In this document: one piece after another, positions 38,501-53,500 of the stretch
How positions within the stretch are numbered: the stretch's first letter is position 1
Layout of the letters: each line of letters starts with the position of its first letter
Source: Amphiura filiformis
Lineage: Eukaryota; Echinodermata; Ophiuroidea; Amphilepidida; Amphiuridae
DNA: 64,000 nucleotides
Assembly: GCF_039555335.1 (NCBI RefSeq)
Contig: NC_092637.1
Span: forward strand, 40,946,526-41,010,525
Direction of reading: 5' to 3'
The notes under the pieces: generated by a model
The model's input: only the letters and a program-made list of their open reading frames with translations
Database searches by the model: none
What the model was told of the DNA's origin: nothing
Position numbers and translations under genes: made by a program

Positions 38501-41500
38501 ATCACTTTAGATCTGAAATCGACCAAGTAATAATGACACCCGGGCAATTCTAAAACAACATCTTTTGTACAGAGTTCAATGGGATTTGAAAAATAAAGTG
38601 GCAGTTGAAACTCTAGTGATAACACTTTTACAGTGCATGATGGGGCTTCCTTAAATCATCCTCTGCACGCTAATTGAAAGGATGACTCTAAAACAGGACA
38701 TGAACGCACCTGCCTATGGGTCCTAGTTTTTATGTCGGCGGATTGTGCTATATAAATCCGTTGCTCTTTATAATAATCTACATCTTTTTTACTCTTTTAC
38801 TCATGTATTGAACTAAACATGTATGTAGACAACTTAGACAAAGAATGTCACTCACGTATGGTTGTAGCGGTCGCACATGAGTCTATAGAACGGCTGATTG
38901 GAATGCGCAGTGTTCCTATGGACTCTGTCGTATCCATTTGATCCGATTCAAATGAAAATGTACCTGAAAATGAACATAGTCAATTTTATGTTGTACTACT
39001 GATATTGAAGAATACGTTTACATTGTCACTTTACAACTTGTTTTTTCCAATCTTTTTTAAGTAGGTTACTGTTAATGGTCAAGATGAGTCATTAATTTTC
39101 ATAACAATTATATTATGTATATATGTGCGTTCATTTAGTCCCTTAAAGTAACATTTGTGTCACTACATGGGTTGTGCTACATGACATATAGTTATTGCCA
39201 TTGATTTGGCTAAAAAAGCTGTGAAATGTTACATATACTTTAAGGCACGGTAAGGGGCTGTGCAATAATTATGAGCCCTGTTTGGAGGGTAAAAAACATA
39301 GGGGGGGGGGGGGCTTGTTGGCAAGTCGAGGGGAGCAAGAATTTCTTTTGGCAGGTAGAGAGAGGGACAAGCAATGTTTGGCAGGTTGAAGGGGGGGGGC
39401 AATGTCGGCATTGAAATTCTTCCCCGGGATCATAATTATTACAGATATTTTAAATTTAAATGTAAATTGAGCTATTTGGATCATCAAACATGTACATGCC
39501 CTCGTTAATATTCTTTTAATGTATCTTTTGAGTTGTAAATTGTATAATTATATTCTTTGTAATTCTTTATAATTATATTCCTTTATGTATTTTGCAGGGC
39601 CCCGTGTTAGACCAGCTTCGGCTGAATCGGGCTACCCTGGGTAAACATGTTGTAAATAAATAAATAAATAAATAAATAATTAAGATCTAAGTGCGTTTGT
39701 TATAAAATGTCCACGGACCAACTTGTGTCAGTTACCTATTTGATCTTGAATGGTAACAACTGCCACATTTCCAGGTTGTTCAATTGTACCAGAACCACTC
39801 AGTTTACTTAACGTCAACGAGAAAGTTTCAGACCCTTCCACGGCAGAATCTCCTACGATGTCAAAGGTCACGGATTCCACTTCCTGTTCACCTCTAAAGG
39901 TCACAATGGCGTCTGATGGCGAGAAATCCTGTGGGAAGGTTGCTCCAGTGTCTGATGTGGAAATGCCTATAATGACACATAGATGTTGTTAGGGATGCCC
40001 AGTTTTTACCAGTCAGGTATCGCCCGGGGGGTACTCAGTACAAATGACCATACGGGGACGTGCCGCAAATATGGGTAGCATTTTCAGCCTTTTGGTATAT
40101 CAATGACCCCTTTTTCAAAGCCTATTTTGGTATATGAATGGGTCCTTTTTTCAAAATTTTCAAAATGTTTTCGGAAAATAGCCCAATTTTTCGTTAATTT
40201 AGCCAAAATTTTGGGAAAATTGGTAAAAACTAGGACAATTTGGGTTAAATTCGGCCGAAAATTTTGACTTTTGGTATATCAATGGGTCCAAATTTCTTGA
40301 AAAATTGGTATATTTATGGGTCCACTTTCAAATTCTCAGCGGCACGTCCCTACCAAAACCAAACTTGAGTACCCCCGGGTATCGCTTTGCGTAGTTCATT
40401 GTGATCCAAGCTTTGTACTAATATTTTGTGAGTGTATTACCTAATTTTGGGGTCAAGTGTTCAAAGGTAACCGATCTTTATCCTGGGTTGCCAGTATTCT
40501 TATGAAGTCAAAGTTTTGACCAAATATTTATAAGGTAGATCTTAATTGGGGCTCATTGATATTTCACATTAGAACTTTCATTCAAACTTACGTAAAGTTG
40601 TTCCTTCTCCAGCAAGCCCGGAACGTATGATATTGACACGTAATACACCGCAATTTTCACCGACTGTGTATTCAGGATTCTCAAAGCGGAATGTTTCGGC
40701 TAGAATTAAAGACATGATAATAGTGGGTGTATATTATTTACTTTTATGTCAAACATGGTACCCAGATTTCTCGTTAGCTGCAATAACTACATGATTGTCG
40801 CTAACTTAAACAGAGTTTGAAATATGATTTTTAAATTGATTAAATAGTTCAGCCGTGTCATCTTATTCCAATGTTATCACGGTTGTTTGATTAATATTTC
40901 TAGCAAAACATTACATTATTTTTAATTCTAGTCCTTTACATTACAGCTATCACGTCGACAATAGCGTCGATTATTTCATTGTATCACTCCATCTTACCAC
41001 TGTTTTAAAGAATACAGGATTCAAGGTATAAAAATGTTACTATAGTATCACTGTTGGGGGCAGAGGATGTTTAAAGACATTCCCACAACCCAATGGGGTT
41101 TATGACCTTGTATGTCTGGCTTTTGTACACATGTGGTACAGTTGATCATGGCTTGCATTGGAATTGTGTGCAAATATCTGGTGTTTTCATCCTATTATTT
41201 AACATTCATAACATCGAGACTTAGGAATAAAATTAATGCAGTGGGACAATATGAATGTTTCCTGTAAGAAAATCAAATATCAGTCCTAAGTCTCAACTAT
41301 TAGCTTGTTGGCTGCAGTTTTAAAATTACCATTTTGTGTGTGTGGCAATGGGGACTTTGCCTTTAGAATTAGGTTATATTGATCAAATTTCCCAATCATA
41401 GTGCATTGTAGGAATGCCTTTAAGCCTCCTCTGTGTTGGGGGTAAAGGTCGCAGACAACTTACCATCATTATCAATGATCAACACAGTAACTTCATCATT

Positions 41501-44500
41501 CCCTTTATCAATCTCTCCATCAGCATCAGCTAGTACTATACGAAATGTTTCTGTTGGTTCTGATATAGCATCTTCCTTGATTTCAATGGTGTCAGTGACA
41601 GAGGCTTCTCCGGTGCCAAAAATAACAGTAACGCTGTAATCTTGGAAATCTGAGCCAGGAGTTGCTGACTCACCCACTGCAGTGACAGCTGGAATATTGA
41701 ATAGATTGTTAGTGTCAAATCACCTGCAAGCATTGGGTATCTATGGCCATTCCATAACTATTCGAATAATAACAGAAGTTGAAACGTGTATGTTTAAAGA
41801 AGCCAAATCCAATCAAAATTCCTCCATCTTATTTAAATTTAAGAGATCGTACGGTGGAGACAGATGCAAGAACAGAACAACATTAGAGTGTCAACATACA
41901 AACGAGTGTAACCATATCATGTATATACCTTCGTTTAAATCCACTGGTAATAGACCATTATACAATACACCAACCGTAATGGTCAACGGTGTAACAATTG
42001 GAATACAGCAACAGTTTCATTTCTAAAATGTTAGAGGGACAGGTCTCTAGATTAATTTGGCAACCATTTTTTAAAATAATATATATGTAGCGCCTGCTTT
42101 TCCGTGGGAAATCTGCCATATAGGTTTCCTGGCGGCCTTCTGGAGGACAACACTGTATAAAAATATCGTATTTTATAACCTATACACTGTATTATTAACC
42201 CTTTATTATTAAAACAAAATGCTGCAAGACACTCTCTCCAATCAATACATGCCACTCATAAACGCTCACTTACATTCATATCAAAAACAACAACAACAAA
42301 AAGGATTCTATGACAATGATAAAGAAAAAGAATACATGATAAAACTTAGAAACCCTGCTACATTAGTTTTACAGAACTGTTTCGTAAGGGCCGTAGCCCT
42401 CACTCATCAGAAACTTTGTGCACAAAGTTTCTGAGCATGAGGGATACGGCCCTTACGAAACTGTTATGTAAAACTAATGTAGCAGGGTCATCTACGTTTC
42501 ATCATTTATTAAGCTCCCTTCTTGGTTGAGCACTTTATCATGTCCATGGTTTCAACCTTTATTGGATTATTATAGAAAAAGAATATCCATACTTGCAGTT
42601 GATACTCGCTTGAGACTCTGGTCTTCGCCTTCTCTGTTCAGTAAACCTCTTCTGCTCACAGTGAATGTGATAAATCCTTTGTCTTCCAAGACGATCCTCT
42701 CTGACGCTTCCACTAGTAACGATATTATTCCTGAAATTATCAAAAAACATGACACAGGATTGATTTACTACCCATAACCATGGGTGATGTCCGGAAAAGA
42801 GAAAATGTGTAGAGTATAACTGTGCTCATAATGGAATACTCCACTCCAATTGAAATAACAGAGGGGTGATGACTAAACATTGGGATTGGCAATTGAGAAC
42901 TGCTGGGAAAGTATTGAATTCTTTCGCCCAACGGAACGGAAAAGACAATTAAAAGCGTCTCGGTGCTGAAATGAAATGTACCGAATGTTTCAACCTTAGG
43001 CAATAGAAACAAATAAGTTTGATCTTTCAATCGACCATCAATGCTTGATCGATCCTAATTATTTATGAAATCAGTTAATGGACTATTGTTAAATGTGATT
43101 ACATATGAATCTATAAATGTAACGATAATTGATCAGTACAAATTTACCAATAAATTCTGATTAATTAGATCCAATCAAATTAGGGTGTGGTGCCTTATCT
43201 GACACAATGTCCGAGTATATCTCTGCTAGCAACTATAACTCAAGTATAAGACACCACGCCCAATTTGGTCCTATAGAACTATCGGTGCCCGGTTAGGTAC
43301 CGATAACTCTTAACATCACTCCCTGGAGATCGAATAAATTGTATCCAGTATAATAATTAACTGTTGCATAGTGCTATTGTTTTCAATTTAAATGAAAAAA
43401 CCCGAATGCACTGTACAAATGTTCAGGCTACGATAACAAGTGCCATCGGTACCTCTTCGGGCACCGATAGAGCTATAGGACCAAAAAGATGTTGTGCCTA
43501 AGAAAAGTTTCCGACGTTTTGTCCCTTGCATACTACGCTGATCAACAAGTAATCACGCCACGTATCTATGCTGACGTCAGACACACCATTACAAGTTTAC
43601 TGGTTACTTAACCGATAAGAACACTAATATTGGAAACACAATTTTTAGGGGCTTACGAAATCTAATAATGCCTGTGTAAAATAACTCTCACCACGGCATA
43701 CTAATATAGAGGCGTTTAATATAGGACATGATGAGTTATATATGGGCGCTGCGTTATTCTGACTGGAATTTATAGGTCTGCCGTTGGCTCTATAAACAAT
43801 AAATTGGCAACATTACCATTCTCTTGTACTCCATTCTTGATATTTTGACCTTTGATCTTACCGTCGTCATCTTGAATCCACACAGTAGCATTATTACGAT
43901 CTGTGTCAATGGCGAAGTTTACATTAGACAGTGTCACCAAGAAGCGCTCCTCACTCTCTGGAATTATGTCATCGTGAAGGTATATAGGGCATGCTTGGAC
44001 TGTTTCACCTGGTCGAAATCTGATAGGCTTATTGGTTAAGCCTTGGAAATCGGTGATATTGGCATCGAAAGCGCTGGTGCTTAAATCTGCATTACACAGG
44101 TGTAAAATATTGTAAACGCCGTAACAGACAAGCAGTATTACGCAAAGCATACAAATACACACAAATCATCTACAATTTACACAAATCTTCTGCATTTAAA
44201 CATTACTTTTACATTCTGACATTTTACATAAAAATTATATTTTACTGCAATGAATATTCGAACAATTTACTCACACCGAGTCATCCAATCGTCGGCCTCA
44301 TGTAAACATATACCAAAACGTAATTTCCCCTTTAAATAATGGCCATTATTAATTCCTAAACGGTTGGTTTATGCAGTCGAAGCAGAATTTATTTCTGCGC
44401 ATTATGACACGTCATTTGTTGCAATGGTCCCCATATTGATGTCGCTGCGTACGTTTTAATGAAAGTAACCCAAGATTTGAAAGTTGCAGCTAAATTGTAT

Positions 44501-47500
44501 TGCCTTGTATTCAGTATCCATTGAAGGAAATCTGTTTTAACAATGGTCGTTATTCTTATCACTGATCATCATTCCAGTAATGTCAAATTGAAACATGACG
44601 ATTTGAATATTTGTTCTAACCTAAATGACCTACAATAACTGTAAGTTGTCCTTTGAGTGGTAAGTTAAAATTTACGGATTAGTCTTCTACTTCCTGTATG
44701 ATCTTCTTGATCACAGAAAACATTGAACTTGTAATGTTTTAATTTGGGATTAAGTAAACAATGACCACTGACGTGAATAATTACATTTTGTTTGATTAAT
44801 TATCACATGTTTTCCCAGCAAACACAAAAACGTTTTAAATAAGTTATATTTTGGCTTTTGGTTTAGGTAAAAACGTTTTAATAACATTAAAATGTCGGGT
44901 TATATAAAGGTCATGAAAACGTTTTAAAACGTTTTGTATGAAAACACACAACAACAATATTTTAAAGATGTTTTCAAAATGCTATTGTAAACTATTTTTG
45001 CAAACATGTTTTGCCAAATATTTTGTCAACACTTAAATACCATTATGTTAAAATATTTGCACCCAGGAAACACAGAAATGTTCTTAAAATGTATTTTTCA
45101 AAACGTTTTAATAACATTTAAATGTCGGGATAATTATATAAAGGTCATGAAAACGTTTTTAAAACGTTATTGCAAATATTTTGGGCAAACATTTTTCGCA
45201 ATATATTTTTTCAACCCCAAAATAACATTTTGTTTAGAATGTTTAGTATGAATTAATTTATATTGTCAAAAATGTTTTTCGAATGTAATTAAAACGTTTT
45301 TATACCCTTTATATAACCCGGCATTTAAACGTTTTCTGTAAAATATTTTGTGTTTGCTGGGCAGTAGATTATCAAAAAAATTTTTTTAATGTTATGGAAA
45401 CGTTTTATACCCTTAATATACCCTTTATATAACCCGACATTTAAACGTTTTCTGACAACCTTTTATTACCTTTTACGAATGATGTCGAAAACGTTTTGTG
45501 TTTGCTGGGTTGACATCCTCTAAATTCACGAATCAAGAAGAGGAATCCAATGAAAGCTGAAAACATTTCCCTCCACGGATACTGAACCCAAGGCAAAATG
45601 GCTTTGCTGCAACTTTCAAATCCTGGGTTACTGTCATTTAAATGTACGCTGCGACATTAATATTAGGACCATTGCAACGAATGAGGGGTCATAATACGCA
45701 AAAATAAATGGTGCTTCGACTGCATATCCCAAATCTGGCATACGACCAACCGTATAGGAATAATGACCATTATTTAAAGGGGGTAATTACTTTTTGGAAT
45801 GTTTACAAAAGAATTTCCCAGGAGGGTCCTGGAAGCTATCCAGATCAAGAAGCAGGGATCTTCATTGAACCGAGAAACAGGATTGGAATTAGATCATGTG
45901 TGGGACAACCTGATCAAACTCAGCGGCACCAGGGGCAGGAAACTTAAGACTTCGGTGACGTCATCATCTAGCCGTTTCCAAGTAAACATCAAAGCTAACA
46001 ACATCGGCTGATGACGAGGAAGTACCTCGAAAGCGCTCCCAATAAGCGAAATAAACAAGTAGTGTTGAAGTTTAAAGTAATGATTTTCAGATGTTTACTT
46101 GTTTTGTATACATGGTTGTTCCGAATTGAAAATCATCCATTTCATTTATACTTACATACTGTGGCGTCGTTCTCAAGGTAGGCGGGAATGTTGCCATCTG
46201 GTCCTCTATGAACGATCACATGGAATGATGCGACTGATTCTAGAACAGTGTACTCAATCTTCTGAAGGGAAAACAGGGCTGCGGGAAACAAAAAGTAGGG
46301 ATAAATAGTTTCTTTGTATCCATGTTTAGAGACTAAAAATTAACATACGCACCATAACAAGGTCTAATTCATTAATTTAATTACGTCATACATATTTCCT
46401 ATCTCTATAAAGTCAAAATGTTTCACTTGCTTTCAGTGAAGTTTTCATTAGGGGCAGAGGGTCAACTTGGTAAAATCTCAATTATGAGTACATGTCACAC
46501 GAGTGCTTCATGTTGACCATACCATACGATAACAACATTATCTAAAAAACTTTTGGAATTTTGGAGCAATGGGATATTCCATTTAAAATCCACACTACCC
46601 CTGTGTAAGATTTTGGAAATATCTTACACAGAGGGCGTATGGGTTTCAAATAGAATAGATAATTGGATAACTTCCATTTGAAATACTTACTCCAGTTGTG
46701 GAAGATATAGGTAAAGACATAATACAGGTGGAGTATGGGTTTCAAAATGATTTACCCTGAATAATTACATTTGAAAAACATAAAAAAAAGAAGAAAAAAG
46801 GAAGGTTTTATTTCAAACTCTAATGGTGACCCGCAGGTCAAATTGCTAGAATTGTACATTAAACACCACTAAACAGACACAATGCAATTTGCAGGCAGCA
46901 GCTTAATCAGCGCCAATATTGCAACATTGAAACAAACAATTATACAAACATCCAATCCAACCCAACCCCATCCCCCAGTAGGCAATGAGGATAAAGTGCC
47001 TTGCCCAAGGACACAACACGTTGGCACGAGCGTGGCTCGAACTCGCAACCTATGGATTATGAGTCGGGCGCCTTATCCACTCGGCCACACATACTCCCCC
47101 TGTGGAAGATATTTCCAAAATCTTTCACAGTGTGGATTTTCAATGGAATAGCCAATTAACGTACCATCATCGTTTCTGATCATAACGGTGACTCTCTGAT
47201 TCCCGATCTGAACCTCACCGACACCCATAGCAGAGCTGTAATCCACATAGAACACTTCGTTATGTTCGACCCGCTTATCGTTTACGATCGGTATGGTGAG
47301 TGTAGCAGTATCCAGGCCTTGTGCAAAAGTAATCATGTTGGACCCAGAATTGAGGAAATCGATTTCTTCGGTTGCAACGGCAAGATCGTCTGTTGCGCTA
47401 CCAGACACTATTACTTCTATAAATATGCAAGAGGAGAAAGAAATTAATAGCGATCAGTACGGTCAAATCAATGCATTTCTCATATATCCGATCAACGTTT

Positions 47501-50500
47501 TGATTTAGTCCATACATTGGTCAAAACTTATCGAATGGTCTACAAAATGTACGAGCAACAGCCTTTTGTCTCCAATGTGCAATATTTTACCCACCTGATG
47601 TTACTTAAAATAAAATAACACTACGAGGCCATTTGTCAGGGTAACCGCATCAACCAATCAACCAATAAATTGCTTCTACCAACAGTAATTTATTATCCAA
47701 GGGTGTTATTTTTTACCAACCTCATACGATTTTCACGATACTACAGGGTGAGTCAAAAAGTGCAATAGAGCAAAGAATCGATACTTATGTAAGAACCAAG
47801 TTGAACTTTCTCATTATTGAAAGTTTCTATAAATGCCACACTCAATAGTCACCTTCTGTGAAAAAATGAAGTGAATCACAACGACCGTTTTAATTTTATG
47901 AGTCATGTTGCTACGATACCCAATTTCATTGTTTATCCACGAGGTAACATGTATTTTGAATGAGAGCACACGATGCACGGTAAAGGCGCCAGCTCTAAAA
48001 CTGACTTTAACATAAGGGATCTGGAATGAGCGTTTTGAGCGTTTCGACAGCATTTTGTGGGACATGAGAGCACATCAGACATATCGAATTGCATTCTGAA
48101 TACGAAGAATGTCTTTCTGATATCAAATAATTTTCATTTTTGAAATTCACGATATAATACAAATTTTATGACAAGTTATTAAAATTTGATATTTTTCACA
48201 TTTTTGATATGTATATATAACAGTCCTCGAAGTAAATTTTAGAAATCTAATGATATATTCTTAAAGTGTATGTAGTTGGGAGGAAAAGCCGACGATCAAT
48301 TGAAAATTTTTACCTTTCATATTGAAGATATGGATTTTTCCCCCAAAAGACCTAATTTTTGTTAGTGTTTTGGGAAAAAAATCTATATCTTCAATACGAA
48401 AGGTCAAAATTGTCAATTGATCGTCGGCTTTTCATCCCTCCTACATACACTTTAAGTATAAATCATCAGATTTAGAAAGTTTACTTCGAGTACTGTTAAA
48501 TATCAAAAAGATCAATTTTTAATCATTTGCCATAAAATGTGTATTACATTGCGAATTTTAAAAAATCAAAATTATTTGATATCAGAAGGACATTCTTCGT
48601 ATTCAGAATGCAATTCGATATGTGCTCTAATGTTCCACAATAAATACTGTCCAAACGTTCATACCCCATCCCTTAATAAGGTTGCTTTTTGCGTTATTTT
48701 AATTTATTTTTTTCTATTCAAACAAACTTTCTAACATTACTTTAAGTCCTTCATACCTCACTCGACTCCATCTCGAAATCCCAATATGTCCAACTTTTTT
48801 TTTTATATTTCAATGTTTATAATTTTTATTCATTTCAGCAAACAAATTAAGAAAATCAGCAACAAATCACATCAAGGCAGCAAAAATTAGAAATACAAAG
48901 TTATGCAGTCACACTACCTCCAATATGTCCAACTTACTGGATCTTTAGTAATTCACTCCACTTTAATTTGCGCGCATTTCATTTCGACATTTGAAAAACC
49001 CGCCTACAATTTTGTACGTTTTTGATAGAGAATGAACATCTTTAAAGTGAAGGTAAAATGAAAATAACAAAAAATAATGTTTCTTTTCCTTAAACAAGAC
49101 CAAGGGTAATAACACTTTGGGTGCTTCATTTTATTTCAATGCCATTGAGGTGTCTCTTGGACAAACATTAAAATTGGGTATCGCTATAAAATGTTGTCAT
49201 AAAAACAAAACGGTAAATGTTAATTCCTTGATTTTTTCACACAAGGTTACTAATGGATATAACATTTACAAAATGTTTTAAAACCTAAAAAATTCAACAC
49301 GGTTCTTAAATAAAAACGGATTTATTTCTCAATTGCACTTTTTTTGACTCCCCTGTATTTACAATAGCTTTGATATAAGATAACAACTTTACATTCTATG
49401 AAATCAAAGCAAAGATAATGTAGGAGGCGCATTGAGGCTTGATGACATAAGAAGGGGCTTCACCTTTAGCAAACAATGCATTAACTTGGTCATGGACATA
49501 AACAACAAAATATTACATACAATATCAGGAAAAATTAATGCGACGTCTCGTACATGATTAATACATACTCACTGATAAAAGAAACACAGGTTTATGAACA
49601 GCTATTACTTAATTTTGTTGTATTTTCATTTGTATTATTTTGATATTTTGATATATTCTGTTAGTCAATGGTCAATGGTGATTACACCCGAATTGTTTCC
49701 CTACTGATAATCAATAAATAAAGCAAGATAAATATTTACCAAATGTTCGTCTTTCTACATCAAACCCGTCCCGTTTAAACGTGAGCGTGACAAATTCGTC
49801 TGATTCGGAAATAGATACATCTTGATCGACCACGGAGTATAATGCTGTAAGGTAATAATAACAATGCATTATTGCATATTCTTAAACACTTGAGAACGTT
49901 CCTGCATTCTTATTGGTTCTTACCCAGCTTTACCCGTGTGATATGACACGATATCACGCGGGTCAGCGCATGTACGTCAACGCGATACGCGTACTCGCTA
50001 TTTGGACCAATCGGAGGCGCACAGCAACAACGGGACTGATCGATTTTAAGCCCTAGGTATAAGTTCTTGCAAAATGTAGATTTAATTTGATTAAAATTTG
50101 TATGATATTTTTATTTGATTTGAAGTGTTTAAGAATGAGAATAAAGGTATTGTTTTATCATTATTTTAAGTAAAACAACTCGGCTTCGCCTCGTTGTTTT
50201 ACTTAAAATAATGATGTCGCCCGTGTTATATGAGACGATAGATGCACTCCAGCGGCTAAAAACAATACCTTTATTCTCTAAATCTTTAATAACAATAATA
50301 ATTATAGATCAGTGTCAAAGATCATTGTCACATCGAAGATGGAATATGCTAACACGTCAACACATGGAGGAACACCTGTATAACTGTTAAACCTAGATGT
50401 AGTCCGAAGGCATCATTTTCTCATCATTGATCTCCATTGGAAGAAATCTCCTCCCTACAAATTCAGCCTTTTGTCCACAGCTGGTGCTACTACAATATTT

Positions 50501-53500
50501 CATCGAATGCACTATGGTTTAAATGCTCCAGTCCTCTTGTGCAACCTTTAGCTGACCAGCTCTATACTTACCCTCGTCTGGGGAGGGGGGTGGGCACTTG
50601 CACATATTGACACGTGTCATGTGCCTTTAAATAGACCCCATGTTCATCAAAGCTGCCCCATTTTTCATCAGCTTACACCCAATGACCACTTTAAAAAAAA
50701 TAGAAATTCACACGAATTCTGCACATTTTGGCGCGCTTTGCGTGCATTTTGATCAACATTAATATTTGTAGCAAATGTAGCTTCAAAATGGCAAATTTGC
50801 ACACATTTTGCCTAAAATTTTAGTTTTCACGGTCAATGACACCCTATCAATGACCCCCATTTTCTTTGAACCGCCACTGAATGACCCCTTTTTTATACTT
50901 CCAACGGATGTCATATTACTTTTGGTTATGAAGAGGGGATAGAGGGAAAGAGACAACAAACAAAACAGACAAACATATAGGTACTAAGAGTATAGCGTAA
51001 AGACTCGATAGTTAGCATTATGTGCTTACTATCGAGCGCTTTTGAAACATGAAATTGTACCAAAGTCCTGCGCTTGACCAACTGAGCTAATGGGTTTTAG
51101 ACACAAATTTGCAGGTTTACCTGTTCGTATATAACTATGTGTATCGATGATTTGCTCAAAACACTTTAAACTTTTGAGGATGGGGTGTTGCATGTTTAAA
51201 TATTCAATATTAAGCACATATGCTAACTCTCGAGTTTTTAATATATAATAATAGTGCACCCACCGTCATTATCTTGAATGGTAACTGTTGTGGTAGCAAG
51301 TAGTCCAACTGAGGCCTCATCTGTCGTTATCACAAGCTCAAATGTTTCGGCTCCTTCCACTAGCAAATCTTCATAGATAGGTATGTCATTTATTGTTAAC
51401 ATAGATTCTCCTGCAGGAAACACTATATCTCTATCTATTCTTCCGTAATCGAGTGTGAAAGAAGCTGGTGTGGTAGCAGTAGATTGGGATTGTAAATATG
51501 TGGTAAAATACATTGAAATATCTTTATTCCATAAATTCGCCAGCTTTTAAAAAGAAGGTCTCGCCCGGTTTAACCATACGGGGGTACCTAGATTTTAGGA
51601 TTTTATAGCGCTGTGCCAATATCTTAAACATAATTACTCAGTTATTAACCCTAAAACAAAGGATTGTAAATAATAAATGTTTGTTAATGTGAAAACAGCA
51701 TTAAACTAATGCAACAAAACAGGTTATCATATTCAATCACTCTACAAAGCTAGAAGTTCATTGGTGATTATGTGTAAACCTTAGAGGAAAAATTCAAAAT
51801 TCATTCAGCCAATTGACCAATCATTTACGCCATAACAAACTAATTACTCATTGTTGTGGGGCCAAACAAGCTTTTTCGGATATAAAATGTATCTATTTAT
51901 GACAAAATTGGTGGCGCTATTTAGATACTGGAAATTACTCTTTCAGGCTTTTAATAAAATAATTCCTTTTATTTTTTGATGAAATATGTTTATAAAACTT
52001 CTTTGTTGCTTGTTTCACCTATTCCACCTGTTTAATTGGCAGTATTGATTACCTACCCCTTGCAAATTAAGAAATATAATATATGATAAATAGCGCCATC
52101 TATAGTTTGCATTTCCTTAATAATGAAGCCAATTCTATATATATATATATCAAACAATCGTGACATAGAGTGCAATCGGGGGAAAACTGTCTATTTTTAA
52201 ATATCAGAAGCAGTTTCTACTTACGAAATGTAACTTTGCGGTCATTCTCAGTCTTCTCTATTTCTACCGTTAAGAATTGCCCATCCTCTGATACAAAATA
52301 GGCTGAATTTGTAAAGGCGATGATAGCTGAATAGAACAAAGGAAAAGTAGGAGAAACTAACATAATTCTGACTAATAATGTTGTAGTTGACTTTTAATTA
52401 TGAACTAGATCAAGATACACTATCTGTAATTACAGATCTTCATTTTAAAAAATGTGAATTTTCATACATACAAGTTATCCTGTGCATACATTTGCGTGTA
52501 ATTTATTATATGCGGTGTGTGGTGTTTGGGTGAGGATATATGGGGTTGAATATCCCTTTTGTGTATGCATTTCTGTTGGTATATATCTCCATATATCATA
52601 TACATATTAGATGGGAATGGTAGAGTAGGGCAAAAATAATTTTACGGTGTTGAGAGTGTGCATGAAATTTAGTGTAATTGACAATTCCTACATTTTACCC
52701 CAACCTGTGGCGGCACGACAAGTGCCAATGGCCTAAGGAGCGACTTCAAGACTTGAACGGCGGTTGACCGGCTGTTGATGGCGATTGCACTGCGTTTCTT
52801 TGTTTAGAACAATATAAACCGACTCCAAGCAACCAGGCGGAACCAGCGGACATTGAGTTGTGAAGCCCTCCTAACAAAAAACTTACGATCATTATCGACT
52901 ATGGTAACATCGACAGAGCTCATTGTTGGGCTTATTAGGCCCGGTGATGGAGTATCTATCGTTACAGTAAATATCTCGTCTGGTACCTCAGCATCTTTGT
53001 CATCAGTGATGTATATAGTCACACATTTTTCACTTTCTCCAGAGTTGAAAATAACTATTTCACTCAAACTCATATAATCGCCTGGCATTGTCGTGTCGTC
53101 CGACGTAAAAACTCCTGGTGTAAAGACATTATATAATATTCATAACTGAACTAATTTGCATTTATTGAATATCGATTATAATAATAAACAATTTGCAGGA
53201 AATTCTCAGTAAATCTTAATGACTCACAGATTCACATATTGGTCCTGCAAGTTTGACATTAAAAATGAATGTGGTAAAAACGTACGCACGTATTAGGCAC
53301 AAGAAACAAATTAGTTCGATCTTTGGATCGACCGTCGATGCTCATTCGATGCTTGTTATAATGCAATAACAGATAATCAATCAGAATTAATGCTAAATTT
53401 ATATTCATCAATATCAATACAGGCAGAGATCCATATGTTATCACAGTTAACAATAGTCAATTAATTGATTTCATAAATGATAAAGATCGACCAAGCATCT

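Noticed and set aside
41433-53077. Plus-strand open frames opposite the Calx-beta exons
   Set aside because: They are antisense shadows. The minus-strand frames carry the domain motifs and splice signals.
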